Positions 7,794 to 16,703 of a stretch of 44,844 bases of DNA are shown one piece after another. The notes below the pieces were generated by a model. That model did no database searches and was not told the DNA's origin. It worked only from the letters and a program-made list of their open reading frames with translations. The first letter of the stretch is position 1; each line of letters opens with the position of its first letter. Source of the stretch: Verrucomicrobiota bacterium JB023 (lineage in GTDB: Bacteria; Verrucomicrobiota; Verrucomicrobiia; Verrucomicrobiales; Akkermansiaceae); the NCBI GenBank assembly GCA_030673895.1, contig JAUTCR010000076.1, positions 1-44,844 on the forward strand, written 5' to 3'. The position numbers were made by a program, and so were the translations under genes.

Positions 7794-9497
7794 ATGAGCA
7801 ACGAGGACAAGCGGCGATACTCTTCGGAGGTTTTGGATGGCGCGGACCGGGCACCCTCCCGGGCCATGCTTTACCCGGTCGGTTTCAAGAAGGAAGACTT
7901 CCAGAAACCAGTCGTGGGGGTGGCCTCCACGTGGAGCCAGGTCACGCCCTGTAATTTCCACATCGATGCGCTCGCCAAGGAGTCGGCCAAGGGCGTCGAT
8001 GCGGCGGGAGGCAAGTCGGTTGTCTTCAATACCATCACCATTTCGGACGGCATCTCCATGGGAACCGAGGGGATGAAGTATTCACTGGTGAGCCGCGAGG
8101 TCATCGCGGATTCCATTGAGACCGTCGTCGGCTGCGAGGGCATGGATGGCTATGTCGCCATTGGCGGATGTGATAAGAACATGCCGGGCTGCGTGATCGC
8201 GATGGCGCGGATGAACCGGGCGTCGGTTTTCGTCTATGGAGGCACTATTCTCCCTGGCTGCGCGACGGTGAAGGGGGAGGAGAAGGACTTGGATATCGTC
8301 TCCGTCTTCGAGGCTGTCGGTAAGCATGCCAGCGGTGAATACTCGGATGATGAATTGCAGACCGTGGAAGAGTCGGCCATCCCCGGCGCGGGTTCCTGTG
8401 GTGGCATGTACACGGCGAATACGATGGCGAGCGCGATTGAGGCGCTCGGCATGAGTTTGCCAAATAGTTCGGCGCAGGCTGCCATCTCAGATGATAAAAA
8501 GCGCGACTCTTTCGATGCCGGTGCCGCCGTGCTCAATTTGCTCGAGAAGGGGATCAAGCCGCGCGATATCATGACTCGCAAGGCCTTCGAGAACGCCATC
8601 ACCGTGGTCATCGCCTTGGGGGGCTCGACCAATGCCGTTCTCCACCTCCTCGCCATGGCGCATGCCGCCGAGGTGGAGCTGTCCATTGATGATTTCACCG
8701 AAATCGGGAAGCGGGTCCCCGTTCTCGCCGACCTCAAGCCGAGCGGCAAATACGTGATGGCCGAGCTTGTCAAAATCGGCGGAACCGTTCCGCTCATGAA
8801 GATGCTTCTCGAGGCTGGTCTTCTTCACGGAGATTGCCTCACCGTGACCGGCAAAACCGTTGCTGAAAACTTGGCCAACTCACCCCTCGAGTATCCCGAG
8901 GGTCAGGACGTGGTCCGGCCTCTCGACAATCCCATTAAGAAGGATAGCCACCTGCGCATTCTCTATGGGAACCTCGCGCCGGGAGGCGCGGTAGCCAAGA
9001 TCTCGGGTAAGGAGGGACAATCCTTCACCGGTCGGGCACGCGTTTTCGATTGCGAGGAGGATGGCATGAAGGCCATCCTCGACGGCTCCATCGTCGCTGG
9101 TGACGTCATCGTAATTCGTCGCGAAGGGCCCAAAGGAGGACCCGGAATGCGCGAGATGCTGGGCCCAACCGCTGCGGTCATGGGGCGCGGACTCGGGGAC
9201 AAGGTGGCCCTCATTACTGATGGCCGCTTCTCCGGGGGGAGCCATGGCTTTGTCGCGGGTCACATCACCCCCGAAGCCTACGATGGCGGCCCGATTGGTC
9301 TTCTCGAAGATGGAGACCAAATTACGATTGATGCCGTAGCCAACCGCATTGATGTCGCCGTCAGCGATGAGGAGATGGCGAGCCGCCGGGCCAAGTGGGT
9401 CAAGCCGGAGCCACATTACACCCGCGGGGTGCTGGCCAAGTTTGCCAAACTCACTTCCACCGCCAGTGAGGGTGCAGTCACTGATGCGGGTCTCTAA
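7794..9497 (+). CDS. ilvD: Dihydroxy-acid dehydratase
   Basis: A 567-aa IlvD/Edd-family enzyme converting 2,3-dihydroxy-3-methylbutanoate or -pentanoate to the 2-oxo acids of valine and isoleucine synthesis (EC 4.2.1.9) in the cytoplasm. The three cysteines that can ligate the iron-sulfur cluster are in TPCNFH (Cys53), [10 protein letters not shown] (Cys126) and [14 protein letters not shown] (Cys202). The C-terminal [19 protein letters not shown] block is typical of the family and the length is normal. No other ilv genes lie nearby. The 190-bp upstream region has a TTGACT at 7756 without an obvious -10 and no visible leader peptide rich in branched-chain codons. Confidence 0.96.
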   Translation: MSNEDKRRYSSEVLDGADRAPSRAMLYPVGFKKEDFQKPVVGVASTWSQVTPCNFHIDALAKESAKGVDAAGGKSVVFNTITISDGISMGTEGMKYSLVSREVIADSIETVVGCEGMDGYVAIGGCDKNMPGCVIAMARMNRASVFVYGGTILPGCATVKGEEKDLDIVSVFEAVGKHASGEYSDDELQTVEESAIPGAGSCGGMYTANTMASAIEALGMSLPNSSAQAAISDDKKRDSFDAGAAVLNLLEKGIKPRDIMTRKAFENAITVVIALGGSTNAVLHLLAMAHAAEVELSIDDFTEIGKRVPVLADLKPSGKYVMAELVKIGGTVPLMKMLLEAGLLHGDCLTVTGKTVAENLANSPLEYPEGQDVVRPLDNPIKKDSHLRILYGNLAPGGAVAKISGKEGQSFTGRARVFDCEEDGMKAILDGSIVAGDVIVIRREGPKGGPGMREMLGPTAAVMGRGLGDKVALITDGRFSGGSHGFVAGHITPEAYDGGPIGLLEDGDQITIDAVANRIDVAVSDEEMASRRAKWVKPEPHYTRGVLAKFAKLTSTASEGAVTDAGL

Positions 9498-9521
9498 CCG
9501 GCGTGGCTGATCCGAGAGGTG

Positions 9522-10181
9522 ATGAACTCCAAGCCTCCGGAACAGACTGGAACTTTACGAAGGAAAGGCAGACTCTGGTTAGAGTTTGTCTTTCTTTTGA
9601 TAGCCACTCCGATCCTGTTGGCGGTCCCCGGGCTGGGACCGATCAAGAGTTTACCTGCGCTGGCGGGGCTGCTCTACTGTCTTGGGGTGGCTAAACGCAG
9701 CGGTTGGCTGACGAGGGAGCTGCTGCTCGGCCTTCGAAATGATTGGAAGCCTTGGCTTGTTCGGGCGGGGCTTGTCCTCGGAGCCTGCACGGGGATGATG
9801 ATGCTGCACGATCCGGAGAAGATGTTTCTCGTGCCCCGGCTCGATGCCGGGATGTGGGTCACCATGATCCTGGTCTATTCATTTCTCTCCGTTTATCCAC
9901 AGGAGTTTCTCTATCGGCTCTTCTTCTTCGCGCGGTATCAATGCCTGTTCCGCTCTGTCCCTCTTCTCATTACCGCGAACGCGGTGGTCTTCTCCTTGGC
10001 GCATCTCATGTTCTGGAACGCCTTGGTGATGGGGATGACCTTGGTTGGAGGTTTCCTCTTCGCCTTCACCTATCAACGAACGAAGTCCTTGCTTCTCGTT
10101 TCGCTGGAGCATGCCCTCTACGGCTCGTGGATCTTCACTTTGGGGATGGGTGAGATGTTGGCCTTCCCGATGCCTGAGTGA
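9522..10181 (+). CDS. CPBP-family intramembrane metalloprotease-like protein
   Basis: A 219-aa integral membrane protein with about six hydrophobic helices. CPBP (Abi/Rce1) motifs are present: motif 1 as YPQEFLYRLFFF (normally EExxxR; first Glu is Gln here, the second Glu and Arg are kept), motif 2 as FSLAHLMFWN (FxxxH) and motif 3 near LEHALYGS. In this superfamily Glu and His coordinate water or zinc for cleaving prenylated or peptide substrates. ATG 9522 follows a good GAGAGG Shine-Dalgarno and is preferred over the GTG just upstream. It lies 24 bp after ilvD, possibly cotranscribed, and converges on the next gene. Target is unknown; bacteriocin self-immunity is one role known in the family. 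Confidence 0.82.
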   Translation: MNSKPPEQTGTLRRKGRLWLEFVFLLIATPILLAVPGLGPIKSLPALAGLLYCLGVAKRSGWLTRELLLGLRNDWKPWLVRAGLVLGACTGMMMLHDPEKMFLVPRLDAGMWVTMILVYSFLSVYPQEFLYRLFFFARYQCLFRSVPLLITANAVVFSLAHLMFWNALVMGMTLVGGFLFAFTYQRTKSLLLVSLEHALYGSWIFTLGMGEMLAFPMPE

Positions 10182-10219
10182 GGCCGCGCCGGAGGGATTG
10201 CGAGCACAGCGCGGGGTGC

Positions 10220-11176
10220 CTAGCTTTGTCTGGTTGCTTGAGAGGCTTCGGCTACTTGAAGGCGGCGATCGAAATCGCTGCGGATGAAGTGGATGAGGAA
10301 GTTGCCCAAGCTGCGCGATATGGCGGAGAGATTTTTAGCCGCGAGGCCATTGGGGTGGGCCGTCAGATTGCCATGGGCGAAGACATGGCGCATGCAGGCT
10401 GCGAGGTTGAGCACCGCGAAGTCCTGGCCGTCGCGGTAGCGTTTCAGGTAAGTCTCGTGTCGGGTATCGACCGATTGGGCACAGAGGAAATTGATGAGGA
10501 GCTCTCCGGGATCGAGAGCTCGACAGTGAGCGGCAAGCTCCTTGATGTGCTTGCGCGGGTGATGGGCGAAGAGACTGCGATAGGGAGCACGATCACTAGC
10601 TAACTCGGCATATCGCTCGAAGGCCGACCAGGCGAAAAAGGAGCGGGTCAAGGCATCGTATCCGAGGAGCGTCTCCTCGGTGAAGCCGTTCAACTTCATG
10701 CCTTCGAAGGAGACGGCCAGCCGGAAGCGATTGACGAAGCGGTAGAAGTCAAACTTCGAGCCGACAAAGGCGAGCGGCTGCAGCTTGTCATCATTCGCTT
10801 TGATCAAGGCTCTGGCGCGGCAGAAACCCGGGAGGGCCTCTTCGAGGTAGTCGTATTCATTTTCTGATTCCTCGGCTTGCTCGGGGAGAAGTGAGCAGGA
10901 TTCGATTTCCCCCGGACTGAAGGAGACGCTACCGATCTGTAATCTCGGTTCCGCCTCGCCCGGTCCCTGGGTGGAGGATTGCAGCCGGATGATCCCGGTG
11001 AGCGGCTTGAAGTGTTCCTTGAGTTGAAGCTGCACGCGCTTGCCGAAGCGGAAGCCGAATTGTCGCTCCAGGTTCTTCCGGGCCGTTTCCTTTTCCGCGA
11101 CCCAGCGCTCATAGCCGCTCTCATCGGCAGAGGCATCAAAATCAAAAAATCCCTGGCTACGGTCGTTCGTTGACAT
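10220..11176 (-). CDS. Unknown protein with HEPN-like RHxxxH motif
   Basis: A 318-aa cytoplasmic protein I cannot assign to a named family. The first 110 residues are charged with an RQFGFRFGKRVQLQLKEHF segment; the remainder is mostly helical and contains AACMRHVFAHGNLTAH (about residues 271-286), which fits the R-x4-H signature of HEPN domains followed by a HG turn. There is no signal peptide or membrane helix. ATG 11176 is taken as start; an in-frame TTG 24 bp upstream is possible. No nucleotidyltransferase antitoxin (MNT) lies next to it: its flanks are a convergent CPBP gene and a divergent GH2 gene. HEPN membership is an inference from one motif. Confidence 0.65.
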   Translation of the reverse strand: MSTNDRSQGFFDFDASADESGYERWVAEKETARKNLERQFGFRFGKRVQLQLKEHFKPLTGIIRLQSSTQGPGEAEPRLQIGSVSFSPGEIESCSLLPEQAEESENEYDYLEEALPGFCRARALIKANDDKLQPLAFVGSKFDFYRFVNRFRLAVSFEGMKLNGFTEETLLGYDALTRSFFAWSAFERYAELASDRAPYRSLFAHHPRKHIKELAAHCRALDPGELLINFLCAQSVDTRHETYLKRYRDGQDFAVLNLAACMRHVFAHGNLTAHPNGLAAKNLSAISRSLGNFLIHFIRSDFDRRLQVAEASQATRQS

Positions 11177-11439
11177 CAGATCGGATGCCGATAATCGCAA
11201 AAGTGGGGAGGAGGTGACAGGGGAAAAATCAAGTCAGGAGAGGCCAGTCGGACCGATTCTCACCTTTTTCTGCAAAAGAGGCTCCTGAGCCTCGTAGGAA
11301 GGGGAGCCTAATCCAGATTGGGTAAATTCGGTAATGATTGTTCGGTATTGCTTGTCAAAGGGCAGGGTCGAAACCATTTTTCCGATGAATCAACACATTG
11401 CCGTTGTCCTTCGACGGCGGTATATCACCTTCCATCAGA

Positions 11440-13953
11440 ATGTTACCTCCCAGTTCATTGACCTTTCCATCGCTGCTTTGTGCAGCCTCGTTTGCTGTGC
11501 TTCCCAGTTCGCTGGTTGGAGCGGAATCCTCCGACGGAGCCCCGGCAGAGACGGTGGCGACCACTCGTGAGCGTCTGAACTTCGATGCCGACTGGTCCTT
11601 TATCCAGGAAGACGTCGAGGGTGCCGAGAAGCCTGACTTCGACCACTCGCAATGGCGTTCCCTCGATTTGCCCCACGATTGGAGCGTCGAAGGCCCCTTC
11701 GACAAGGAGGCTCCCTCGGGGGCTGCTGGCGGCTACCTACCCGGCGGCATTGGCTGGTATCGCAAGACCTTCACAAGTCCTTCGGACCCCGCGGTGCAGA
11801 CTTTTATCGAATTCGACAGTGTCTATAAGAATAGCGAGGTCTGGATTAACGGCGAGCTGCTGGGCAAGCGACCCTTTGGTTACATCGGCTTCCAATACGA
11901 CCTCACCCCCCACCTCAAGGAAGAGGGGGAGAACGTGATCGCAGTCCGCGTCGATAATTCCCTGCAGCCTTCATCCCGGTGGTACACCGGATCCGGCATC
12001 TACCGGCATGTTTGGCTGACCCATACGGACAAGGTCCACGTGACCCACTGGGGCACGCAGGTGACCACCCCGGAGATTAACGAGAAATCCGCGAAGGTGA
12101 TGGTCAAGACGACCCTCCGCAATGATTACGAGGAGGAGAAAACGATCACCGTGCGTCAAGCGGTGGACGGTGAGAACGTGAGCACCGAGGTGACTCTGGC
12201 CGCCGGTGAGGAGACCACCGTGGAGCAGAGCCTGCAGGTGGCCGAGCCCAAGCTGTGGTCGCCCGAGACGCCGAACCTCTATGAGCTGGAAACCACTCTC
12301 TTGCTCGGTGACAAGCAGGTGGATGATTACACCACCACCTTCGGGGTCCGTGAGATCACCTTCGATGTCAACAAGGGGCTCTTCGTCAATGGCAAGAGCA
12401 CCATCATGAAGGGTATGTGCAACCACTCTGACCTCGGCCCGCTCGGGGCGGCTCTCTGGGATGATGCCCTGGAGCGTCGTTTGAAAATGCTCAAGGAAAT
12501 GGGCTGCAATGCGTTGCGCACGGCGCATAACCCGTCTTCTCCCGAGCTGCTTGAGATGGCCGACCGCATTGGCTTCCTCGTCGTCAATGAGACCTTCGAC
12601 AAATGGCGCTATGGCTGGAAGGCCGAGGACGGCACCCTGGTGGCCAACCGCGAGCGTCCTGCCGTCAAATACGGCTATCATCTCCACATTGATGAATGGT
12701 GGGAGCGGGACCTCTCTGACCACATCAAGCGCGATCGCAACCATCCTTCCGTCATCATGTGGAGCGTGGGCAACGAGAATCCAGAGGCCCAGAAGTATGG
12801 CGAGCTGGAGACCGTGCGGAAGATGCGCGAAGTCTGCCACAAGCTGGACCCGAGCCGGAAGATGACCGCCGGGGTCAACTTCATGTCCGGCGCTAACGAG
12901 ACCGGCTTCCCCGAGGAGCTGGACATCGTCGGCTACAATGGCGGAGGCGGTTCCTGCTTCCAGTACGAGGCGGATCACCTTCGCTTCCCGAACCGCTTCA
13001 TCTACGCCTCCGAGGTTCCACACTCCCTTCAGACCCGGGGCGAGTATCGCAGCCACTCCCGCTACCGTGAGCCCAAGCACCAGCCTGCGGACCTGACCCC
13101 GGAGGAAGTCTTCCCGGAGACTCACAACAAGTATGAATCATCCTACGACAATGCCGGGGTGCGCATCAGTGCGCGTGATTCCTGGCGCTTGACCAAGACC
13201 CTTCCATTTGTGGCAGGTGAATTCCGTTGGACCGGATTCGATTACATCGGCGAGTCCGGCGGCTGGCCGCGCGTGTTGGGTAATTTCGGCATCATCGATC
13301 TGGGGAATTTCCCCAAGGATACCTACTACTTCTATCAGAGCCAATGGACGGATGAGCCCATGCTGCATCTCTTCCCACACTGGACTTGGGAGGGTAAGGA
13401 AGGCACTGAGATCCCGGTCTGGTGTTATACCAATGCCGATAGCGTCGAGCTCTTCCTCAATGGTGAGTCGCTCGGCTCCAAGACCTTCACTGAAGAGCAC
13501 GACATGCACATCGAGTGGCTGGTGCCCTATGAGGCGGGGGAACTGAAGGCAGTCGCGACGAAGGACGGCAAGGTCATCGGAACCTCCATCCATAAGACTG
13601 CGGGTGAGGTGGCTTCCATCGACCTCACCAGCGACCGCGAGAGCCTGGAAGTGGGTGCTAGACAGCTAGCCTACCTCGCTATCGAGATGAAAGATGAGGC
13701 TGGCACCATGGTCCCCAAGGCGGCGACACCAATCCAGCTGAGCATCGACGGCCCAGGCCGCATCGTGGCTGTTTGCAATGGCGACCCCATGGAGTCGACG
13801 GGCTATCTCAATCGCGATACCGTCACCACCTTCAATGGTTTGGCCCGCGTGATCATCACCACGACAGGTGAGCCAGGAGAAATCACCGTTACCGCCAGCT
13901 CCGAGGGCTTGGAGGGAGCCTCCGTCAACGTGATGGCTGTCCCCGCCGAGTAA
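11440..13953 (+). CDS. Secreted GH2-family glycosidase (beta-galactosidase type)
   Basis: An 837-aa exported glycoside hydrolase family 2 enzyme. A signal peptide covers about residues 1-29 (cleavage near LVGA-ES). The sugar-binding jelly roll begins at LNFDADWSF, with LPHDWSVEGPF and GGIGWYRKTF; an immunoglobulin-like domain follows, then the TIM barrel with MKGMCNHSDLG, RTAHNPSSPE, the acid/base GNE (Glu446) and the nucleophile in YASEVPHS (Glu525), then GEFRWTGFDYIGE. C-terminal Ig-like domains include a bacterial invasin-like strand region after residue 700. ATG 11440 is chosen because it yields a clean signal peptide. It likely cuts beta-linked galactose or related residues from polysaccharide. 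A strong terminator follows, so it is probably monocistronic. Confidence 0.93.
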   Translation: MLPPSSLTFPSLLCAASFAVLPSSLVGAESSDGAPAETVATTRERLNFDADWSFIQEDVEGAEKPDFDHSQWRSLDLPHDWSVEGPFDKEAPSGAAGGYLPGGIGWYRKTFTSPSDPAVQTFIEFDSVYKNSEVWINGELLGKRPFGYIGFQYDLTPHLKEEGENVIAVRVDNSLQPSSRWYTGSGIYRHVWLTHTDKVHVTHWGTQVTTPEINEKSAKVMVKTTLRNDYEEEKTITVRQAVDGENVSTEVTLAAGEETTVEQSLQVAEPKLWSPETPNLYELETTLLLGDKQVDDYTTTFGVREITFDVNKGLFVNGKSTIMKGMCNHSDLGPLGAALWDDALERRLKMLKEMGCNALRTAHNPSSPELLEMADRIGFLVVNETFDKWRYGWKAEDGTLVANRERPAVKYGYHLHIDEWWERDLSDHIKRDRNHPSVIMWSVGNENPEAQKYGELETVRKMREVCHKLDPSRKMTAGVNFMSGANETGFPEELDIVGYNGGGGSCFQYEADHLRFPNRFIYASEVPHSLQTRGEYRSHSRYREPKHQPADLTPEEVFPETHNKYESSYDNAGVRISARDSWRLTKTLPFVAGEFRWTGFDYIGESGGWPRVLGNFGIIDLGNFPKDTYYFYQSQWTDEPMLHLFPHWTWEGKEGTEIPVWCYTNADSVELFLNGESLGSKTFTEEHDMHIEWLVPYEAGELKAVATKDGKVIGTSIHKTAGEVASIDLTSDRESLEVGARQLAYLAIEMKDEAGTMVPKAATPIQLSIDGPGRIVAVCNGDPMESTGYLNRDTVTTFNGLARVIITTTGEPGEITVTASSEGLEGASVNVMAVPAE

Positions 13954-13981
13954 GGGGCTTCGGACTCTGCCATTTTCCACG

Positions 13982-14023
13982 AAAGCAGCCGCTTGGAGAC
14001 AAGCGCGCTGCTTTTTCTTTTTC
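13982..14023 (+). terminator. Intrinsic terminator after the GH2 gene
   Basis: AAAGCAGC-CGCTTG (13982-13995) pairs with CAAGCG-C-GCTGCTTT (14000-14014), a 14-bp stem with a single bulged C, closed by a GAGA tetraloop and followed by TTCTTTTTCT. It lies 29 bp after the GH2 stop. This is a textbook Rho-independent terminator. Confidence 0.92.
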
Positions 14024-14134
14024 TAGGGGAACCCGTCGAAGACCACTTTCATTGGGCGGGATGGCTCGTCCAAGTGGCGAGAATGTCACTTCATTGACCG
14101 CGTGTGGCAGCTGATCGGGAGAGATGCTGGAACG

Positions 14135-15661
14135 ATGTGGAGCCGCGTCTCAGTCGCTTATTGGTTCAGTCTCATCCTGTTGGCCCAAGGGGAATGCCTC
14201 GCGGGCGCGTTCGGGGAGACGCTGCCCCATGAGTTGCTGGCCGGAACGAACGATGCGACGCCGGTCTATGAGCAAAAGGGGCAAGAAGATGGTCCCACCG
14301 TGCTCATCGTTGCGGGCCTTGCGGGTGATCAGCCGAGTGGGGTGAACGCGGCGGAGAGCATTCGCCACTGGCGGCCCGCGGCAGGGCGTCTGGTGGTGAT
14401 TCCACGCGTCAATTCGTCCGCTCTAGCCGCAGGGACGGCTCTCACCCCGGGAGAGCCTGCCACTTCGGCCAATCTCCATCAGGCTTTTCCTAAGGATGAC
14501 GGGCCTCTTGAGGCTCGCAGCGCCATGGGGAGGGCTCTCTGGCGGTTCGCCAATCGACTCCAGCCGGATGTTGTGATCTCTCTTGAGGCATCCGAGGTTG
14601 ATTATGGTAATGAGAAGTTCGGCACGGGGATTCACCACGCGGGACAAGGGACCCGAGGCTTGGCCGAAGCAGCGGTCAAGGCTGCGGGCGAGAGTCGATG
14701 TCTCGGCCGAGACGCTCCTGTCCTGACGGGCAAGGCATTCCCGCAGGGCAGTTTCTGTCGGGCAGTTAACCACCATCTCGCTTGCAAAGTCTTGGCCATC
14801 GAGGCGTATCGTTCCCACTCAGGCACCACGCGGACGCGGAGTGCGAGGCAGCATCGGTGGGCCGTTTGGGGCGTGCTTGATGCCTTGGGGATGTTGTCTG
14901 CAGACCATTCCCCTGATGAGATTTTGCCTCCTGCTGACGGACGGTTGAGAGTCGCAGTTTATACAGGCCCGGGGGCTGTCAGCGGGAGTGGGCATGGGCC
15001 TCATTGGTTGATTCGGTCCTGGTCTCATCTGGATGAGATGAACTTCGTCCCCCTCGGCCCGGAGGAGGTGAGAGGCGGCGCACTGGCGGGGTTTGATCTC
15101 GCTTATTTCGGAGGCGGCTTATCGACTTCGCAGGGTAAGGCCCTTGGCCAGAAGGGGAGGGACAAGCTGCGGCAGTTCATCCGAGATGGAGGAGGCTACG
15201 TCGGGGTCTGCGCCGGATTCTTTCTGCTCATGCCGTCGTCGTCCGGCCAGTCGCTAGGGGTGATCCAAGCTGAACTTGTCCTGCCCAAGCATCGGTATTG
15301 GGACAAGGCCCACGTGGATATCGAGCTGACTGAGGAGGGGAACGTTCTCTTGGGCGATGGCGGGGCAGGTGCAACGGGACCGAGACGGCTGAAGTCAACT
15401 TATTCGGGTGGACCGGTGGTTAAGCCATCGAGTCGGGGAGAGGTTCCCTATGAGGTGCTCGCCATTTACCGTGAGGAGAAGGCCAGAGTGGCCGCTCAGG
15501 TCGGCAAGATGATCGGAGCGCCCGCAATCATTCGGGCTCAATATGGTCAGGGGACAATCATCGCGCATAGCTGTCATCCCGAGCGGGCTCCCGGCCCCCA
15601 GAGCTGGTTCTATGAATCACTCAGGCTGGCTGCGGCTGAAAATTCGACCATTGTCAGATAA
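14135..15661 (+). CDS. Fusion of AstE/aspartoacylase-like pseudoenzyme domain and BPL_N domain
   Basis: A 508-aa protein with a probable signal peptide (residues 1-25). Residues about 30-265 resemble succinylglutamate desuccinylase/aspartoacylase (M14-like): GPTVLIVAGLAGDQPSGV followed by LVVIPRVN. The zinc ligands are missing: the HGDE motif reads AGDQ (Ala63, Gln66) and the later DLHE motif reads SLEAS (Glu151 for His). Residues about 265-500 are a BPL_N-type class I glutamine-amidotransferase-like domain, with GGGYVGVCAGFFLL retaining the nucleophile-position Cys359 and a HSCHPE segment near the end. ATG 14135 is preferred over GTG 14102 for the signal peptide. The fold calls are good; the activity of the combined protein is unknown. 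Confidence 0.8.
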   Translation: MWSRVSVAYWFSLILLAQGECLAGAFGETLPHELLAGTNDATPVYEQKGQEDGPTVLIVAGLAGDQPSGVNAAESIRHWRPAAGRLVVIPRVNSSALAAGTALTPGEPATSANLHQAFPKDDGPLEARSAMGRALWRFANRLQPDVVISLEASEVDYGNEKFGTGIHHAGQGTRGLAEAAVKAAGESRCLGRDAPVLTGKAFPQGSFCRAVNHHLACKVLAIEAYRSHSGTTRTRSARQHRWAVWGVLDALGMLSADHSPDEILPPADGRLRVAVYTGPGAVSGSGHGPHWLIRSWSHLDEMNFVPLGPEEVRGGALAGFDLAYFGGGLSTSQGKALGQKGRDKLRQFIRDGGGYVGVCAGFFLLMPSSSGQSLGVIQAELVLPKHRYWDKAHVDIELTEEGNVLLGDGGAGATGPRRLKSTYSGGPVVKPSSRGEVPYEVLAIYREEKARVAAQVGKMIGAPAIIRAQYGQGTIIAHSCHPERAPGPQSWFYESLRLAAAENSTIVR

Positions 15662-15736
15662 GGACTTCTTAGGAATGATACACATGGAGACGAGGGAAGA
15701 GCCCTGGTCTGCCATCTGACCCCCAATATTAGCGAT

Positions 15737-15940
15737 ATGAACGAACTGAAAGAAAAGCTGCAGGATGTCCTCAATCTTGACGATGAAATGGCCGACAAGG
15801 CGGTGGAAATCGTGACTGATTTCCTGAAGAGCAAGCTGCCCGAGAATCTTCACGGCCTCATCGATAACTTCGAGTCCGGCGGTGCGGAGGCAGCCGGTAA
15901 GGCCATGGATATGGTCAAGGGCTTCATGGGCGGGAAGTGA
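15737..15940 (+). CDS. Small helical protein (67 aa)
   Basis: A 67-residue acidic helical protein without signal peptide or cysteines. Residues 1-35 (MNELKEKLQDVL, DEMADKAVEIVTDFLKSKLP) and the glycine-rich end MVKGFMGGK resemble small uncharacterised helical proteins related in style to DUF937/DUF2267, but I cannot assign a family. ATG at 15737 lacks a clear Shine-Dalgarno. Its stop overlaps an in-frame GTG of the next reading frame, and a UUCG hairpin terminator lies 33 bp downstream. Expression as an abundant small cytoplasmic protein is plausible; role unknown. Confidence 0.65.
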   Translation: MNELKEKLQDVLNLDDEMADKAVEIVTDFLKSKLPENLHGLIDNFESGGAEAAGKAMDMVKGFMGGK

Positions 15941-15972
15941 AGCCAGATAATTTAGAAAGATTACACAATCGG

Positions 15973-16007
15973 GCATTTGAGTCTTCGGGCTCAAATGCTA
16001 TTTTTTT
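15973..16007 (+). terminator. UUCG-tetraloop intrinsic terminator
   Basis: GCATTTGAGTC (15973-15983) pairs with GGCTCAAATGC (15988-15998), with one G-U pair, around the loop TTCG. The closing pair is C-G, giving the very stable cUUCGg tetraloop. A TATTTTTTT run follows immediately. It would end transcripts of the 67-aa gene, yet its T-run ends only about 5 bp before the ATG of the LysM lipoprotein gene, so it may also act as an attenuator for that gene. Confidence 0.88.
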
Positions 16008-16011
16008 GGCG

Positions 16012-16701
16012 ATGAAGCATTGGCACTGGTTCCTGCTCCCTTGTGCGCTGCTGCTTGTCGCCTGCTCTGATACGGGAGGGAGCAAGTCCGCGGACATTTA
16101 TCACCCGGATTTTGGGCCTTTTGACGAGAATGGGGATTATATCGAATCCCTCGCCGACGCGCCGGTGAAGAAAAACCATTTCTCCCGCAAGAAGGCTCCG
16201 GAACCGAAGCGCAAGATCGAGAAGAAGATCGAGCCCAAGCGGGTCATCGTGAAGAAGGAAAAGAAAAAGGAAACGCCCAAGCCCGTTGTCTTGGCCCGAA
16301 CGACGAGCGAGCCTGCCCGCCGAACAATCACCATCACCCAACCTGCCTCCACCAGAGCGACCCAGACAACCTATCGGGCGAGCACAAGCTCGAGCTCCCG
16401 GACGACGAGTGCCGCATCCAAGCCCACCACCGTCGTCTCCAAACCAGCGAGCCAACCGAAGCCAAGCCCGGCCACTCGCTCGACCTCTCAGCCTACTTCC
16501 AAGCCGAAGCCCACTCCGAAGCCGAAGGCCGTGGTCGTCAAGCCCAAGGCGAAGGCGCCTATCCGGCATCGGGTGACCTCCTCGGATACCCTCTACAGCT
16601 TGAGCCGGAAATACAGCACTTCGGTAAGTGCCATCCAGAAGGCCAATGGCCTCAGCGGGACCACCATCATCACGGGCAGCACCATTCTGATTCCTCGCTA
16701 A
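16012..16701 (+). CDS. LysM-domain lipoprotein
   Basis: A 229-aa exported lipoprotein. The N-terminus MKHWHWFLLPCALLLVAC ends in a lipobox (LVAC, lipid-anchored Cys18). Residues about 55-185 are a low-complexity linker rich in Lys, Pro, Ser and Thr (repeated PKP and TSS), long enough to span the periplasm. The C-terminal 46 residues form one LysM domain, starting RHRVTSSDTLYSLSRKY and ending GSTILIPR, which binds peptidoglycan. ATG 16012 is chosen for the lipobox; a GTG at 15937 overlapping the previous stop would add 25 residues. Its start directly abuts a terminator hairpin. Likely a cell-wall tether or envelope organiser; no catalytic domain is present. Confidence 0.9.
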   Translation: MKHWHWFLLPCALLLVACSDTGGSKSADIYHPDFGPFDENGDYIESLADAPVKKNHFSRKKAPEPKRKIEKKIEPKRVIVKKEKKKETPKPVVLARTTSEPARRTITITQPASTRATQTTYRASTSSSSRTTSAASKPTTVVSKPASQPKPSPATRSTSQPTSKPKPTPKPKAVVVKPKAKAPIRHRVTSSDTLYSLSRKYSTSVSAIQKANGLSGTTIITGSTILIPR

Positions 16702-16703
16702 GC

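Noticed and set aside
10220-11176. A HEPN/MNT toxin-antitoxin or defence module
   Set aside because: Only one motif supports HEPN, and neither neighbour is a nucleotidyltransferase or other defence gene.
11971-13125. A 384-aa minus-strand frame
   Set aside because: It lies antisense inside the GH2 gene and arises from GC-rich codon bias.
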